Made by a program: the position numbers and the translations under genes
Shown: in pieces, positions 51,596 through 61,252 of the stretch
Layout of the letters: every line of letters begins with the position of its first letter
Position numbering within the stretch: the first letter of the stretch is position 1
Origin: Lachnospiraceae bacterium
GTDB taxonomy: Bacteria > Bacillota > Clostridia > Lachnospirales > Lachnospiraceae
Assembly (NCBI GenBank): GCA_016293925.1
Contig: JAEDCX010000003.1
Span: forward strand, 12,618 to 76,617
Reading direction: 5' to 3'
DNA: 64,000 nt
The notes under the pieces: generated by a model
Database searches by the model: none
Told to the model about the DNA's origin: nothing
The model's input: only the letters and a program-made list of their open reading frames with translations

Positions 51596-52792
51596 ATGCC
51601 AAAGTTAAATGAGAATTATCTGAACCTGAAAGCCAGTTATCTTTTCAGCGAAATTGCACATCGTGTTGCTGCTTACTCGGAAGCCCATCCCGATCAGAAG
51701 ATCATTCGTCTCGGCATCGGCGACGTGACACTTCCTCTTGGCGCCAGCGTCATCAAAGGACTCCACGAGGGAGTTGATGCAATGGCTTCCAAAGAGACCT
51801 TCAAAGGATACGGTCCCGAACAGGGCTACGAATTCGTCAGAGACGCCATCGTTGACTATTATGCCAGAAACGGTATTACCATCCACGCCAAAGAGATCTT
51901 CATCTCCGACGGTGCCAAGAGTGATACCGGTAATATTACGGATCTGTTTGACCGGGACAACGTGGTTCTGATTCCGGATCCGGTATACCCCGTATATGTG
52001 GATACCAACACGATGAACGGACGTAACATCACATATATCAATGCCACCGCGGAGAACAATTTCCTTCCCATGCCGGATGAGAATCTGGCTGTGGATATCA
52101 TCTACATCTGCTCTCCCAACAACCCGACAGGGGCGGCTTATAACAAAGAGCAGCTGAAGGTATGGGTTGATTACGCCCTGAAAAACAACGCGGTTCTCCT
52201 CTATGATTCCGCATACGAATGCTTCATCACAGATCCCACACTTCCGCGCAGTATTTTTGAGATCGAAGGTGCCAGAAAATGTGCCATTGAGTTCTGCTCC
52301 CTGTCCAAAACGGCAGGCTTCACCGGAACCAGATGCGGCTATACCATCGTTCCCACGGAACTGGAATTCACTGCATCCACAGGAGCTGTCATGAACCTGA
52401 ACGCCATGTGGAACCGTCGTCAGTCCACCAAATTCAACGGCGTATCCTATATTGTCCAGAGCGGAGCCGCCGCTGCTTTCACCGAAGAGGGAATGGCAGA
52501 TTGTAAAAAGAACATCGCATATTACCAGGAAAATGCCAAACTTCTGGCAGACCTGATGACTCGCAAAGGAATCCGCTACTACGGTGGCGTGAACTCACCC
52601 TACATCTGGTTGGAGTGCCCGAACGGAATGGAATCCTGGGAATTCTTCGACTACCTTCTGAATAATGCCCAGGTAGTCGGAACACCGGGCGCAGGTTTTG
52701 GCAATAACGGCAAGTACTTCTTCCGTCTGACCTCCTTTGGCAGTCGTGAGGCTACTCTGGAGGCCATTGAGCGTCTGGAGAAATTACTGTAA
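51596..52792 (+). CDS. dapL: LL-diaminopimelate aminotransferase
   Basis: 398 residues, PLP fold type I. The opening NENYLNLKASYLFSEI and IRLGIGDVTLPL are typical of DapL, which makes LL-diaminopimelate directly from tetrahydrodipicolinate for lysine and cell wall. PNNPTGAA, DSAYECF, and the Schiff-base Lys in SLSKTAGFTGTRCGY are visible. The presence of dapL points to the short aminotransferase route, not the succinylase or acetylase route. Single gene with promoter and terminator. Confidence 0.95.
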   Translation: MPKLNENYLNLKASYLFSEIAHRVAAYSEAHPDQKIIRLGIGDVTLPLGASVIKGLHEGVDAMASKETFKGYGPEQGYEFVRDAIVDYYARNGITIHAKEIFISDGAKSDTGNITDLFDRDNVVLIPDPVYPVYVDTNTMNGRNITYINATAENNFLPMPDENLAVDIIYICSPNNPTGAAYNKEQLKVWVDYALKNNAVLLYDSAYECFITDPTLPRSIFEIEGARKCAIEFCSLSKTAGFTGTRCGYTIVPTELEFTASTGAVMNLNAMWNRRQSTKFNGVSYIVQSGAAAAFTEEGMADCKKNIAYYQENAKLLADLMTRKGIRYYGGVNSPYIWLECPNGMESWEFFDYLLNNAQVVGTPGAGFGNNGKYFFRLTSFGSREATLEAIERLEKLL

Positions 52793-52811
52793 TCATAACA
52801 CGGTTGTTCCA

Positions 52812-52868
52812 AAAAGCCGACAGATATCCTTCGGGGAGCATTCCCCACGGGATCATCTGCCGGCTTTT
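52812..52868. terminator. Shared bidirectional terminator between dapL and cysK
   Basis: AAAAGCCGACAGAT pairs with ATCTGCCGGCTTTT with one mismatch; A-run on one side and T-run on the other. An inner GGGGA/TCCCC stem strengthens it. It works for dapL on the plus strand and cysK on the minus strand. Confidence 0.85.
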
Positions 52869-52943
52869 CCAGTTCTTATCGTTTCGGAATCCGCTTTCCT
52901 GTTTATCCGCATTGACCGCAGACAGTTTCCTCATTCCATGCAC

Positions 52944-53876
52944 CTACTGCTGAAACATGGGAGTACTGAGATATCTGTCTCCGGAATCCGGCAGAATCGC
53001 CACGATTACAGCATTCTCATTGCCCTCTCTTGCAGCAATCTTCGCTGCCGCCGCAACTGCCGCTCCGGAGGTAATGCCTACGAGAATCCCCTCCTTACGG
53101 GCAATCTCTCTTCCCGCCTCATAGGCTTCCTCCTCCGTGATCGTGATAATCTCGTCAATCACCTGGCGATTCAGAATGGAGGGCACGAAATTCGCGCCGA
53201 TGCCCTGCAGACCGTGCGGTCCTGCCTCTCCGCCCGACAGTAGAGGAGACGACGCCGGCTCCACTGCGACGATTCTGATCTTGGGGTTTCTGGATTTCAG
53301 ATAGACTCCGATTCCGGTTACGGTTCCGCCGGTTCCGACACCTGCCACCACATAATCAATCTGACCGTCCGTATCATTCCAGATCTCCGGGCCGGTAGTA
53401 GCTGTGTGAATTGCCGGATTCGCGGTATTCTCAAACTGTCCCAGGATGATGGAATTCTCAATGGATGCATGTAATTCCTCTGCCTTGTCAATGGCTCCCC
53501 GCATCCCCAATTTTCCGTCTGTCAGCACCAGTCTGGCACCATATGCCGCAAGCAGTGTCCTTCGTTCCACACTCATAGTATCCGGCAATGTGAGAATCGC
53601 ATGATATCCCCGTGCCGCCGCCACCATGGCAATACCAATTCCCGTATTCCCACTGGTAGGCTCGATAATCGTTGCCCCCGGTTTGATCAGACCCTTGCGT
53701 TCCGCATCCTCGATCATCGCCAGAGCAACCCGGTCCTTGATGCTGCCTGCCGGATTCAGATACTCCAGTTTCATCAGTATTCTCGCTGTCAGGCCATGAC
53801 TCTTCTCATAATGACACGCCTCCATCATGGGTGTTTTCCCGATCAATTCCGTTGCACTCTTCTTGATATCTGCCAT
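52944..53876 (-). CDS. cysK: Cysteine synthase A (O-acetylserine sulfhydrylase)
   Basis: 310 residues, PLP fold type II. The Schiff-base Lys is in LNPAGSIKDRVAL, the substrate loop is EPTSGNTGIGIA, and the phosphate loop is GVGTGGTVTG. ITSGAAVAAAAKIA and the end ILPDSGDRYLSTPMF fit CysK. It makes cysteine from O-acetylserine and sulfide. Divergent from arcC, with shared repeats in between. Confidence 0.95.
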   Translation of the reverse strand: MADIKKSATELIGKTPMMEACHYEKSHGLTARILMKLEYLNPAGSIKDRVALAMIEDAERKGLIKPGATIIEPTSGNTGIGIAMVAAARGYHAILTLPDTMSVERRTLLAAYGARLVLTDGKLGMRGAIDKAEELHASIENSIILGQFENTANPAIHTATTGPEIWNDTDGQIDYVVAGVGTGGTVTGIGVYLKSRNPKIRIVAVEPASSPLLSGGEAGPHGLQGIGANFVPSILNRQVIDEIITITEEEAYEAGREIARKEGILVGITSGAAVAAAAKIAAREGNENAVIVAILPDSGDRYLSTPMFQQ

Positions 53877-53894
53877 TCTCTGCCTCCTGGATAT

Positions 53895-53962
53895 GATTCT
53901 GATGCAATTATATCAGAATCTGTTTCGAAACGGTATACAAAAACATCAGATTCTGCTATAAT
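53895..53962. promoter_or_regulatory. cysK/arcC divergent promoter region with repeated half-sites
   Basis: A dyad GATTCTGAT-N8-ATCAGAATC (53895-53903, 53912-53920) covers the minus-strand TATAAT of cysK (complement of 53907-53912). A further CAGATTCTG (53947-53955), the inverse of CAGAATCTG at 53914-53922, abuts the plus-strand extended -10 TGC-TATAAT of arcC (53957-53962). One regulator could thus control both genes. Confidence 0.55.
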
Positions 53963-54010
53963 TTCCGCATACACAGCATGTATCAGTTCTTCAGAAAGGA
54001 CGATTTGAAT

Positions 54011-54949
54011 ATGAGCAAAACAAGAGTTGTTGTTTCCCTCGGTCACCGTGCAATTCTCGGTAACACCACGCTGCAGCAGTGGGATACCGTCAGAGAAACC
54101 GCCAAAGTATTGGCTGACCTGGTTGAAGAGGACAATCAGCTGATCATCACCCACAGTAACGGGCCGCAGATCAGCATGATTCACAAAGCCATGACCGAAT
54201 TACGCAGAATCTATCCGGACTACACACCGGCGCCGATGTGTGTCTGCTCCGCCATGAGCCAGGGATATGTGGGATATGATATCCAGAACTCCCTGCGTGC
54301 GGAATTATTGAACCGAGGCATCGCCAAACCCGTGAGTACCATGCTCTCTCAGGTCACCGTCGATCCCTACGATGATGCATTCTACGAACCCAATAAGAAA
54401 ATCGGCCGTTATATGACTGCCGAGGAAGCGGATCGCGAACGGGAGAAAGGGAACTATGTTACCGAGATTCCGGACCATGGATATCAGCGTATTATCGCCG
54501 CTCCCAAACCGATCGATATTGTAGAATTACCCGCCATCCGGACGCTGGTGGAAGCGGATCAGATCGTTATCGCCTGCGGCGGAGGCGGTATCCCTGTCAT
54601 CGAACAGAAGCACGCCCTGAAAGGAGCATCTGCAGTCATCGAAAAGGATACCATTGCCGGTAAGCTCGCCACGGATCTGCATGCGGATGTTCTTCTCATT
54701 ATTACGAGCGTGCCCAATGTATATCGGAATTACGGTGCAGAGAACCAGGAAGCCCTTTCCCACATGACCATTGCCCAGGCACGGCAACTGATTGTGGAGA
54801 AAACCTTCAGTGCAGGACACATGCTTCCCAAGATCGAAGCTGCCATTACCTACATTTCCAAAAATCCCGGTGCCAAAACCATCATTACCGATCTGGAGCA
54901 TGCGGTTGACGCATTAAAAGGACGCGCCGGAACCGTGATTACGGAATAG
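54011..54949 (+). CDS. arcC: Carbamate kinase
   Basis: 312 residues. Amino acid kinase fold: VVVSLGHRAI at the start (GG replaced by GH), THSNGPQI, YVGYDIQNSL, VIACGGGGIPVIE, and KDTIAGKLATDLHADVLLIIT. It interconverts carbamoyl phosphate plus ADP and carbamate plus ATP, in arginine/citrulline or purine fermentation. No arcA or arcB is nearby, so the carbamoyl phosphate source lies elsewhere. The ATG at 54011 has AAAGGA ten bases upstream; a frame starting at 53978 runs into the promoter region. Confidence 0.94.
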   Translation: MSKTRVVVSLGHRAILGNTTLQQWDTVRETAKVLADLVEEDNQLIITHSNGPQISMIHKAMTELRRIYPDYTPAPMCVCSAMSQGYVGYDIQNSLRAELLNRGIAKPVSTMLSQVTVDPYDDAFYEPNKKIGRYMTAEEADREREKGNYVTEIPDHGYQRIIAAPKPIDIVELPAIRTLVEADQIVIACGGGGIPVIEQKHALKGASAVIEKDTIAGKLATDLHADVLLIITSVPNVYRNYGAENQEALSHMTIAQARQLIVEKTFSAGHMLPKIEAAITYISKNPGAKTIITDLEHAVDALKGRAGTVITE

Positions 54950-55069
54950 GTGGATGCATCCAACCCACATAAAGAACAGGTTCTCCAAGCGTTTGATTCC
55001 TGTTCCCCTGCCGAACAGCGAACTGCCTTGCAGTTACTTTCGATCTATCTGAATTCAGTCACACATTAA
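54950..55069 (+). CDS. Possible 39-aa protein directly after arcC
   Basis: A GTG starts at the base next to the arcC stop and runs 40 codons, giving a helical, well-composed peptide: EQVLQAFDSCSPAEQRTALQ, then LLSIYLNSVTH, ending right before a terminator. Codon use resembles the neighbours. No ribosome site is obvious apart from coupling to arcC, and I know no family. Confidence 0.35.
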   Translation: MDASNPHKEQVLQAFDSCSPAEQRTALQLLSIYLNSVTH

Positions 55070-55070
55070 C

Positions 55071-55097
55071 AAAGCCGATTCCTGCGAATCGGCTTTT
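55071..55097 (+). terminator. Terminator of arcC
   Basis: AAAGCCGATTC pairs with GAATCGGCTTT through eleven bases with a loop of five, then a short T-run. Confidence 0.8.
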
Positions 55098-55130
55098 CAT
55101 GTGTACTCATATTCATCCAATAACCCAAAA

Positions 55131-55156
55131 TACAGGAGCCCTGTTTGGGCTCCTGT
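55131..55156 (-). terminator. Terminator of the GH113-like gene
   Basis: ACAGGAGCCC pairs with GGGCTCCTGT (ten bases, five-base loop); on the minus strand it runs into TATTTTGGG. It starts 17 bases after the stop. Confidence 0.75.
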
Positions 55157-55172
55157 TGTATTCTATCCTCCG

Positions 55173-56102
55173 TTATCTTGTCATAAAAAACTCCGCCAAC
55201 ACCTTCTCCGCCGGCTTTGCATAGATTCCGTAGAACCTGTCTTCACAGGCCTTTCGTTCAGGGTACAGGTGGTGACACCAATCCCAGATGGCAATACCGC
55301 AGATCCAGTCCCGCTTACTGCAGGCTTCGATCATCCCCCGGTACCATTCCGCCTGTTCCTGTGTATCCACATCCCCTCTGACACACCAGTTGTTCGGTGC
55401 CACAGAAGCTCCGTGGGTGGACATACAGCCAAGCTCCGAGAAAAATACAGGTTTACCGTATTTCCGGGAGACTGCTTCGATCCGATCCAACTCCGCCTCC
55501 CAGCGGTCTGTGGGATAATAGCCACTGGTCGCGATCACATCTACCGCATCCCACCATGTCACACGATGTTCCTGGTACTTATCTGTGTTGTATGATACCG
55601 GACCGCCATACTCCTTCCGGATCGCCGCGATTACCTCCCGCCATTCCCGGTCCCTGTGTTCCGACATCACCATCTCACAGCCTGCAATCAGCATATCACA
55701 GCCTGTCTGCTCGGCAATCTTCGCATAATGCACCTGAAACTCCGTATACGCCGCAAACCACTCACTCCACTTCGGTTCACAGACCACATCTTCTTCAAAA
55801 AAGCTGATATATGCCCTCCACATTCCGTTCCGACAGTTTACGGTCGGCTTCAGCATCACTTTCATTCCCATTGCCTTGCATTGCAGTATCATGGCAATCA
55901 GTTCTTCATCCGTATAGGTTGCCGACGACGAATAATCGATCGTCGTGGACTGGGGCGTATCCATCAATCCGTTTGGCACCAGAATCACTGTATTTGTATG
56001 TAATCTGTCTACCATCTTCCGGATACTGTCCTGTGCCTCTGCACTCGATAACGCCCCTGCCGGTGCAAACACCGCAAAATTGGCCCCTTTGTAGAAATCC
56101 AT
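55173..56102 (-). CDS. GH113-like glycoside hydrolase (endo-mannanase type)
   Basis: 309 residues, single TIM-barrel domain without signal peptide. MKVMLKPTVNCRNGMWRAYI on strand 3, the acid/base Glu in LIAGCEMV, and the nucleophile Glu in PVFFSELGCMS at the end of strand 7 follow the GH113 plan. WICGIAIWDWCHHL closes the barrel. Likely substrate: intracellular beta-mannan or other oligosaccharides. It is divergent from an AraC regulator that probably controls it. Confidence 0.82.
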   Translation of the reverse strand: MDFYKGANFAVFAPAGALSSAEAQDSIRKMVDRLHTNTVILVPNGLMDTPQSTTIDYSSSATYTDEELIAMILQCKAMGMKVMLKPTVNCRNGMWRAYISFFEEDVVCEPKWSEWFAAYTEFQVHYAKIAEQTGCDMLIAGCEMVMSEHRDREWREVIAAIRKEYGGPVSYNTDKYQEHRVTWWDAVDVIATSGYYPTDRWEAELDRIEAVSRKYGKPVFFSELGCMSTHGASVAPNNWCVRGDVDTQEQAEWYRGMIEACSKRDWICGIAIWDWCHHLYPERKACEDRFYGIYAKPAEKVLAEFFMTR

Positions 56103-56301
56103 CCCTTATTCCTGCCTTTCCACCGGTTTCATACGGATCGACCGCCCATGATTCCATCCCGCATTACAAGATAATCCATAACTTTGCAAAGATAGTACAT
56201 TTACTTCCGAGTATCATGATAATACCATATATTAGGAAAAGGAACATATAAGAAACGATGCCGAAAATAGTACTTTTCTATCAGTTAAAGGAGTCGCACA
56301 G

Positions 56302-57195
56302 ATGCAGTACATTTTTGAGAGTCCAAATGGTTTGAATCTTCCTTTTGAATGCTTCTGTTACGAAGCGGACAAGCAGGTATTCCCGGTTGCACCGCACTGG
56401 CACTACTTCATGGAGATTCTGTATATTGTAGAAGGCAATCCCCAGATTATTGCAGACGAGAAGACCTATTACCCTGTCGCCGGAGATATGATCCTGTTCT
56501 TCCCGAAAGTGGTTCACGGAATCTACGCCACCTCCAACAACAGAATCACCTACTATGTCATGAAATTCGATGTCAGCCGGCTATCCATTACCACTGCATA
56601 TTCTCCCCGTATCAGTACGATCATTGAACATGCAGCGGTATCTCCCCATGCGACTCCGCTGATCCGTGCCGGTGAGATTCCCGATCTGTCTCTTGAAGAT
56701 CTTTTCGTCTGTTGTATGAACGAGATGCACGGACATCGTTATGGGTACGATATCTTCATGCAGGCCAAGATCTATGAGTTGCTGATTCACATCCTGCGGA
56801 AATGGCGACAGGACGGATTTATCGTCGATGACCGCGTTCCTCCGAGGGACGATACCTATACCATCAACAATATTACGGAATACATCGACTCCCATTCCGG
56901 CGAGGATCTGAGTATTGAATCCATCGCCAAAATGTGTCACTTGAGCTATTCTTTCTTTGCCAAACGGTTCCATGAGATGTATTCCAGATCCTGCAAGGAA
57001 TACATCATCCGGACACGGCTTCGTAAAGTGGAAGAGCTTCTGGTTTTCACAGAACACGATCTGAATTACATCAGCCAGGAAACCGGCTTCTCCGACTGCA
57101 GCCATATGATCAAAGCCTTCAAAGAATACAAGGGCATCACGCCGAAGCAATTCCGGCTCCAGGAGGAGCAGAAGCGCCGTGAGCAGCTGGCATGA
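56302..57195 (+). CDS. AraC-family regulator with cupin sensor domain
   Basis: 297 residues. A cupin-like domain (about 15-110; PHWHYFMEILYIVEGNPQII) for ligand sensing. A double helix-turn-helix (about 195-292): LSIESIAKMCHLSYSFFAKRF and LNYISQETGFSDCSHMIKAF, then KGITPKQFR. AAAGGAG precedes the ATG. It is divergent from the GH113-like gene, so a sugar-responsive activator of that hydrolase is the simplest reading. Confidence 0.92.
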   Translation: MQYIFESPNGLNLPFECFCYEADKQVFPVAPHWHYFMEILYIVEGNPQIIADEKTYYPVAGDMILFFPKVVHGIYATSNNRITYYVMKFDVSRLSITTAYSPRISTIIEHAAVSPHATPLIRAGEIPDLSLEDLFVCCMNEMHGHRYGYDIFMQAKIYELLIHILRKWRQDGFIVDDRVPPRDDTYTINNITEYIDSHSGEDLSIESIAKMCHLSYSFFAKRFHEMYSRSCKEYIIRTRLRKVEELLVFTEHDLNYISQETGFSDCSHMIKAFKEYKGITPKQFRLQEEQKRREQLA

Positions 57196-57277
57196 CCGGC
57201 TTCCCGGGCGCTTGCCGCCCTGACAACCGGTTGATGACCGGCCGACCTAATATGGGGGAAGCACAGGTTTTCTCCGC

Positions 57278-59317
57278 CTATGCCTTCGCATCCACCGTAT
57301 TCACAATCCGGTAGTACGCCCTGGCTGTCAACAGATAGACGATTACATAGATGATGACGAACACCACAACAGTCCCTATGGTACAGCCGATGAACAATCC
57401 TACATTGGTAAGCTGCAATGCATGCAGAATCAGTTCGATCATGTGAAAAGCAAACACAATATGCATGCAGGCTGCCAGAATCGGAAGTACAAACACGGTT
57501 ACGATCTGATTCCGAATTACTTTTTTCACTTCCTGACGGCTCATTCCCACATTCTCCATAATGAGGAACCGTTTTCTGTCATCATAGCCCTCCGAGATCT
57601 GCTTATAGTAGATAATCAGAACCGTCGCAAGCAGGAACAGAACGCCCAGGAAACATCCGATGTAGAGCAGTGTCCCGTCTGTCGCATACATATCCTCATA
57701 ATTAAGATAATAGCAGGAGTATCCGTACCCCATCGAAGGATCCATCCATCCGGATACCGCATCGGTCACTCCGTAGGAATACGCCACCATATCCGCTCTC
57801 GTCCCCTCCAGATTGAATACATCATTGAAATAGACCGTAGGGTACATATAATCTCCGCTGTTCATGGTCCGCGGAAGTGCCTTGGCCAGTTCCAATAGTG
57901 CGTCTACGTCCGACGCCAGTACGACTACCGGCTCTACCCGATAGGCTCTGAGATACTGTTCCCCAAGATTGTTGGGCAGGTGTCTGAGCGCAGTCACCCG
58001 GTAGCCATGGTTCTGCAGATATGTTGTCAGAACGTCTGTCACATCATCATTGATACAACACAGATACACTTCTCCGGCTGCCGGATTTGCAGCCTCCGCC
58101 AGTACGGTATCCCCGGCTGACAATACCCTTGCGTCTTCCATGCAATATCCATATATATCTGTCACTGCCCTGCTTTGTCTGTCCCAGTTCAGGATTCCGT
58201 TCTCGGTCACCTCTCCGTTGACATTAAAAGAGCAATACTGATACTCTTCCCGCTTCACAACCTGATAATCCTCCAACAATTCGTCAGAGTTTCTCCTTAG
58301 GCTGTCCAGTCCGTCAATCTGTGCGGAATCCTCTATGGCAGCAAACAGCATTACATCATACGGGCTCACTGTTCTGACCTGATCTCCGATGCCCAGATAG
58401 AGTGCTACCGTTGTGGACATTGTTACAAGCACCATCGTGCTTAAGATACAGATTGTTGCAAGTCCCATGGCATTCTGTTTCATCCGGTACATCATCCCCG
58501 ACACCGTGATGAAATGAGTCTTGTGGTAGTAATAGTGCTTATTTTTCTTCAGTAGCTTCAGCAGTGCAATACTACCGCTCATAAACAACAGATACGTTCC
58601 CACAATAACCAGTATTACAGCCACAAAGAACAGGGAAACGGCTGTCATTGCAGATTCCACGATCTGAGCAGTGACATATCCCGCCGCGAGACACACCAGG
58701 CCCAGGATTGTGGTAACCAGCTTCAGTTTCGGCTCACGCTCCCCCGCCCTATTCTCCCGCAGCATATCCACCGGTTTGAAAAAAGCAATTCGGATACTGT
58801 TCATAAGAACAAGCACGAGATAGATTCCGAAGAAGAAGAGTGCCGTCACACCTGCCCCGGGAAGATCCACACGATAGGGAACGCCGATGGGAGCCCGCAG
58901 AATATACAGCAGCAGCAGGAACAGCAGTCTTCCCAGAAGCATGCCGATCCCCAGACCCACAACCGTACTAATCACGCCGATACTGAGAATCTCCCATAGA
59001 AGGACACGGCGGATATGCTTTTTTTCAAGACCCAGTACATTGTAGATCCCAAACTCTTTCGCACGATGTTTCATGAGGAATCCGTTGGTATATAACAGAA
59101 TGATAACCGACATGATTGCGGCTACCCACAGGCCGAATGACAGAAAGACTTTCACATATGCGGCACCCCGGAAGGAGCCTGCCTGAATATTGTCTTCCAT
59201 GGCCTGCAGCATATAATACATCATGGTCATAGTGGTACAGGTAATGGCAAAAGGAAGAAAAGTACTCTTGTTCTTCCGTATGCCCGATATAGCGAGTCGA
59301 AAACACAGATTATTCAT
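57278..59317 (-). CDS. BceB-type ABC transporter permease (FtsX family)
   Basis: About 679 residues. Ten membrane helices, with the BceB plan: one helix, then 2-4 with a cytoplasmic turn, a large extracellular domain of about 200 residues between helices 7 and 8 (about 310-515), and a final set. KNKSTFLPFAITCTTMTMMY and KHRAKEFGIYNVLGLEKKHI are family marks. Such permeases recognise peptide antibiotics or lipid-II cycle complexes and signal to their kinase. Start at 59317 follows GGTGG and overlaps the ATPase gene by eight bases. Confidence 0.93.
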   Translation of the reverse strand: MNNLCFRLAISGIRKNKSTFLPFAITCTTMTMMYYMLQAMEDNIQAGSFRGAAYVKVFLSFGLWVAAIMSVIILLYTNGFLMKHRAKEFGIYNVLGLEKKHIRRVLLWEILSIGVISTVVGLGIGMLLGRLLFLLLLYILRAPIGVPYRVDLPGAGVTALFFFGIYLVLVLMNSIRIAFFKPVDMLRENRAGEREPKLKLVTTILGLVCLAAGYVTAQIVESAMTAVSLFFVAVILVIVGTYLLFMSGSIALLKLLKKNKHYYYHKTHFITVSGMMYRMKQNAMGLATICILSTMVLVTMSTTVALYLGIGDQVRTVSPYDVMLFAAIEDSAQIDGLDSLRRNSDELLEDYQVVKREEYQYCSFNVNGEVTENGILNWDRQSRAVTDIYGYCMEDARVLSAGDTVLAEAANPAAGEVYLCCINDDVTDVLTTYLQNHGYRVTALRHLPNNLGEQYLRAYRVEPVVVLASDVDALLELAKALPRTMNSGDYMYPTVYFNDVFNLEGTRADMVAYSYGVTDAVSGWMDPSMGYGYSCYYLNYEDMYATDGTLLYIGCFLGVLFLLATVLIIYYKQISEGYDDRKRFLIMENVGMSRQEVKKVIRNQIVTVFVLPILAACMHIVFAFHMIELILHALQLTNVGLFIGCTIGTVVVFVIIYVIVYLLTARAYYRIVNTVDAKA

Positions 59318-60077
59318 GCTGACCACCACCTGACAACAGAACGGTCAATGTATCCGACACCTTCTTATACAATTCGTTGTTATCCATGTTACCACGATAG
59401 ATCTGATGATAGATCTCTCCGTCTTTGATAAAAAGAATACGGTTCGCATTGGACGCCGCCCGCACCGAATGGGTTACCATCAGAATCGTCTGCCCCCGCC
59501 GGTTCAGTGCATCAAACACCCGGAGCAGATCTCCCGTGGATTTGCTGTCCAAAGCCCCGGTCGGTTCATCCGCCAGAATGATATCCGGTCGTGTGATGGT
59601 AGCACGGGCAACCGCAACCCGCTGCTTCTGCCCTCCTGAGATCTCATACGGATATTTCCGGATCAGGTCGCCGATGCCCAGAACTTCGATAATCTCCCGA
59701 AGTCTCTCCTGCATCTCGCCATATTTATGTCCTGCCAGAACAAGCGGCAACAGAATATTGTCCTCTACCGAAAAATTATCCAGTAGATTGAAATCCTGAA
59801 ACACAAATCCCAGATGCTCTCTGCGAAACCGGGCAATCTCTGCCTCCTTGATACTGGTAATCCGGTTCTCCCGCAGGAGAACCTCTCCGCTGGTCGGCTT
59901 GTCAAGAGATGCCAGGATATTCAGCAGCGTTGTTTTTCCGGACCCGGATTCTCCCATAATGGCAACATATTCCCCTTCCTCCACCGTGAAATTCACGTTT
60001 CGAAGGGCTTCCACCTTATTGCCGCCGAATCGGGTCGTGTAAACCTTTCTCACATTGTTTACTGTCATGAGACTCAT
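59310..60077 (-). CDS. BceA-type ABC transporter ATPase
   Basis: 255 residues. Walker A MGESGSGKTTLLNIL, signature ISGGQKQRVAVARA, Walker B IILADEPTGALD, and the H-loop VTHSVRAAS. The group is MacB/BceA-like. GGAGG precedes the ATG. It is coupled to the permease and lies behind its own promoter with a BceR-like box, while the kinase is upstream. Confidence 0.95.
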   Translation of the reverse strand: MSLMTVNNVRKVYTTRFGGNKVEALRNVNFTVEEGEYVAIMGESGSGKTTLLNILASLDKPTSGEVLLRENRITSIKEAEIARFRREHLGFVFQDFNLLDNFSVEDNILLPLVLAGHKYGEMQERLREIIEVLGIGDLIRKYPYEISGGQKQRVAVARATITRPDIILADEPTGALDSKSTGDLLRVFDALNRRGQTILMVTHSVRAASNANRILFIKDGEIYHQIYRGNMDNNELYKKVSDTLTVLLSGGGQHE

Positions 60078-60146
60078 ATCATTTCCTCCATATGCGCGGA
60101 TGTCCCTCCCGCGTATCTTCTGAATGTTACTGATTCTTACTCTCCC

Positions 60147-60220
60147 ATTCTATCCTCTCCGCGATGCGGCAACAATCGATTCATCTTACAAAAGCCGTTC
60201 CCAACCTTACAAAAATGTCA
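60147..60220 (-). promoter_or_regulatory. bceAB promoter with BceR-like box
   Basis: The minus strand has TGACA-TTTT-TGTAA (complement of 60207-60220), matching the known BceR operator form TNACA-N4-TGTAA. A second TTTTGTAAG lies 21 bases downstream (complement of 60185-60193). A promoter TTGTTG-17-TAGAAT follows (complement of 60170-60175 and 60147-60152). Confidence 0.7.
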
Positions 60221-60247
60221 CAAACACACATTCCGGCAGATACCGCG

Positions 60248-61252
60248 CTACTGCGTGCGGCACCTGCCGGATCTATCCTGTCCCGTAAAGCCAATCGTTA
60301 CAATGGTTCCGACGCCGGGTTCCGACTCCACTGTAATGGAATGTCCCATCTTGTCCAGGATCTTCTTCGTCAGATACAGACCGATCCCGGTAGCTTTCTT
60401 ATCTCTCCTGCCATTATACCCCGTGAAACCTTTGTCAAATATCCTCGGCAGATCCTCTGCCGCTATCCCGATCCCCGTATCCTGCACCACCAGTTTATTA
60501 CCGTCTGCAGTATAGATGGAGATGCGTCCCTCCGAGGTGTATTTCAAGGCATTCGACAGAATCTGCTTCAGGCAGAACAGAAGCCATTTCTCATCCGTCA
60601 CCACCACCATGGTAAGGTCCCCGGTTTCCACCGCAAGATGCTTCAGAATGAAGATCTTGGAGTAATAACGGATTCCTTCCCGGACAATATTCTCCACGGA
60701 ATCCTCCCGGAATACCAGATCCTGATTCATGGTGTCCAGTTTCAGATACTGCAAAAGAGTATCCACATACCGGTCCATCTCGAACAGCTGCTGCTCCAGC
60801 GTTTCCTGCTCTTCCCCGTCCGTCTGTTGAACCACCAGTCCCATGGCGGTAATCGGTGTTTTCATCTGATGTGCCCAGAGTGTGATATATTCGTACATCT
60901 CTCCCATTTTGGCATCATATCTGGTCACCTCTTCCCTTCTGGCATCTGACACTGCCATCAGAAGATTACGGTAGTCCCGCTCCGTCAGATTCTCCGGCTC
61001 CGGCAGATCCTCTAACGTTGCATCCACATGCATCAGCATGCGTTCACGATCCCGGTGTTTCCGGTAATATGCAGCAAAAGAAATACCGCCCCCCGCCAGC
61101 ACCAGAACGGTGGACAGCAATACCGGATACCAATAGTATTCCGACGGCACCCGGTACAGGCTCAGCAAAATCACAAAGATCAGTTCGATTCCCATCCACA
61201 ACAGAAGAGTATGCTTTTTTTCTCCCAGATAACTGAACAATACGCTTCTCAT
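60248..61252 (-). CDS. BceS-type intramembrane-sensing histidine kinase
   Basis: 334 residues. Two membrane helices (about 15-33 and 42-61) with a very short outer loop, so it has no ligand-binding domain of its own; the partner BceAB transporter does the sensing. Phospho-acceptor His-128 lies in WAHQMKTPITAM. The ATP lid has N box LKQILSNALKYTS, G1 VVQDTGIGIAAEDLPRIFDKG and G2 GIGLYL. It overlaps the regulator gene by four bases. Confidence 0.95.
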   Translation of the reverse strand: MRSVLFSYLGEKKHTLLLWMGIELIFVILLSLYRVPSEYYWYPVLLSTVLVLAGGGISFAAYYRKHRDRERMLMHVDATLEDLPEPENLTERDYRNLLMAVSDARREEVTRYDAKMGEMYEYITLWAHQMKTPITAMGLVVQQTDGEEQETLEQQLFEMDRYVDTLLQYLKLDTMNQDLVFREDSVENIVREGIRYYSKIFILKHLAVETGDLTMVVVTDEKWLLFCLKQILSNALKYTSEGRISIYTADGNKLVVQDTGIGIAAEDLPRIFDKGFTGYNGRRDKKATGIGLYLTKKILDKMGHSITVESEPGVGTIVTIGFTGQDRSGRCRTQ

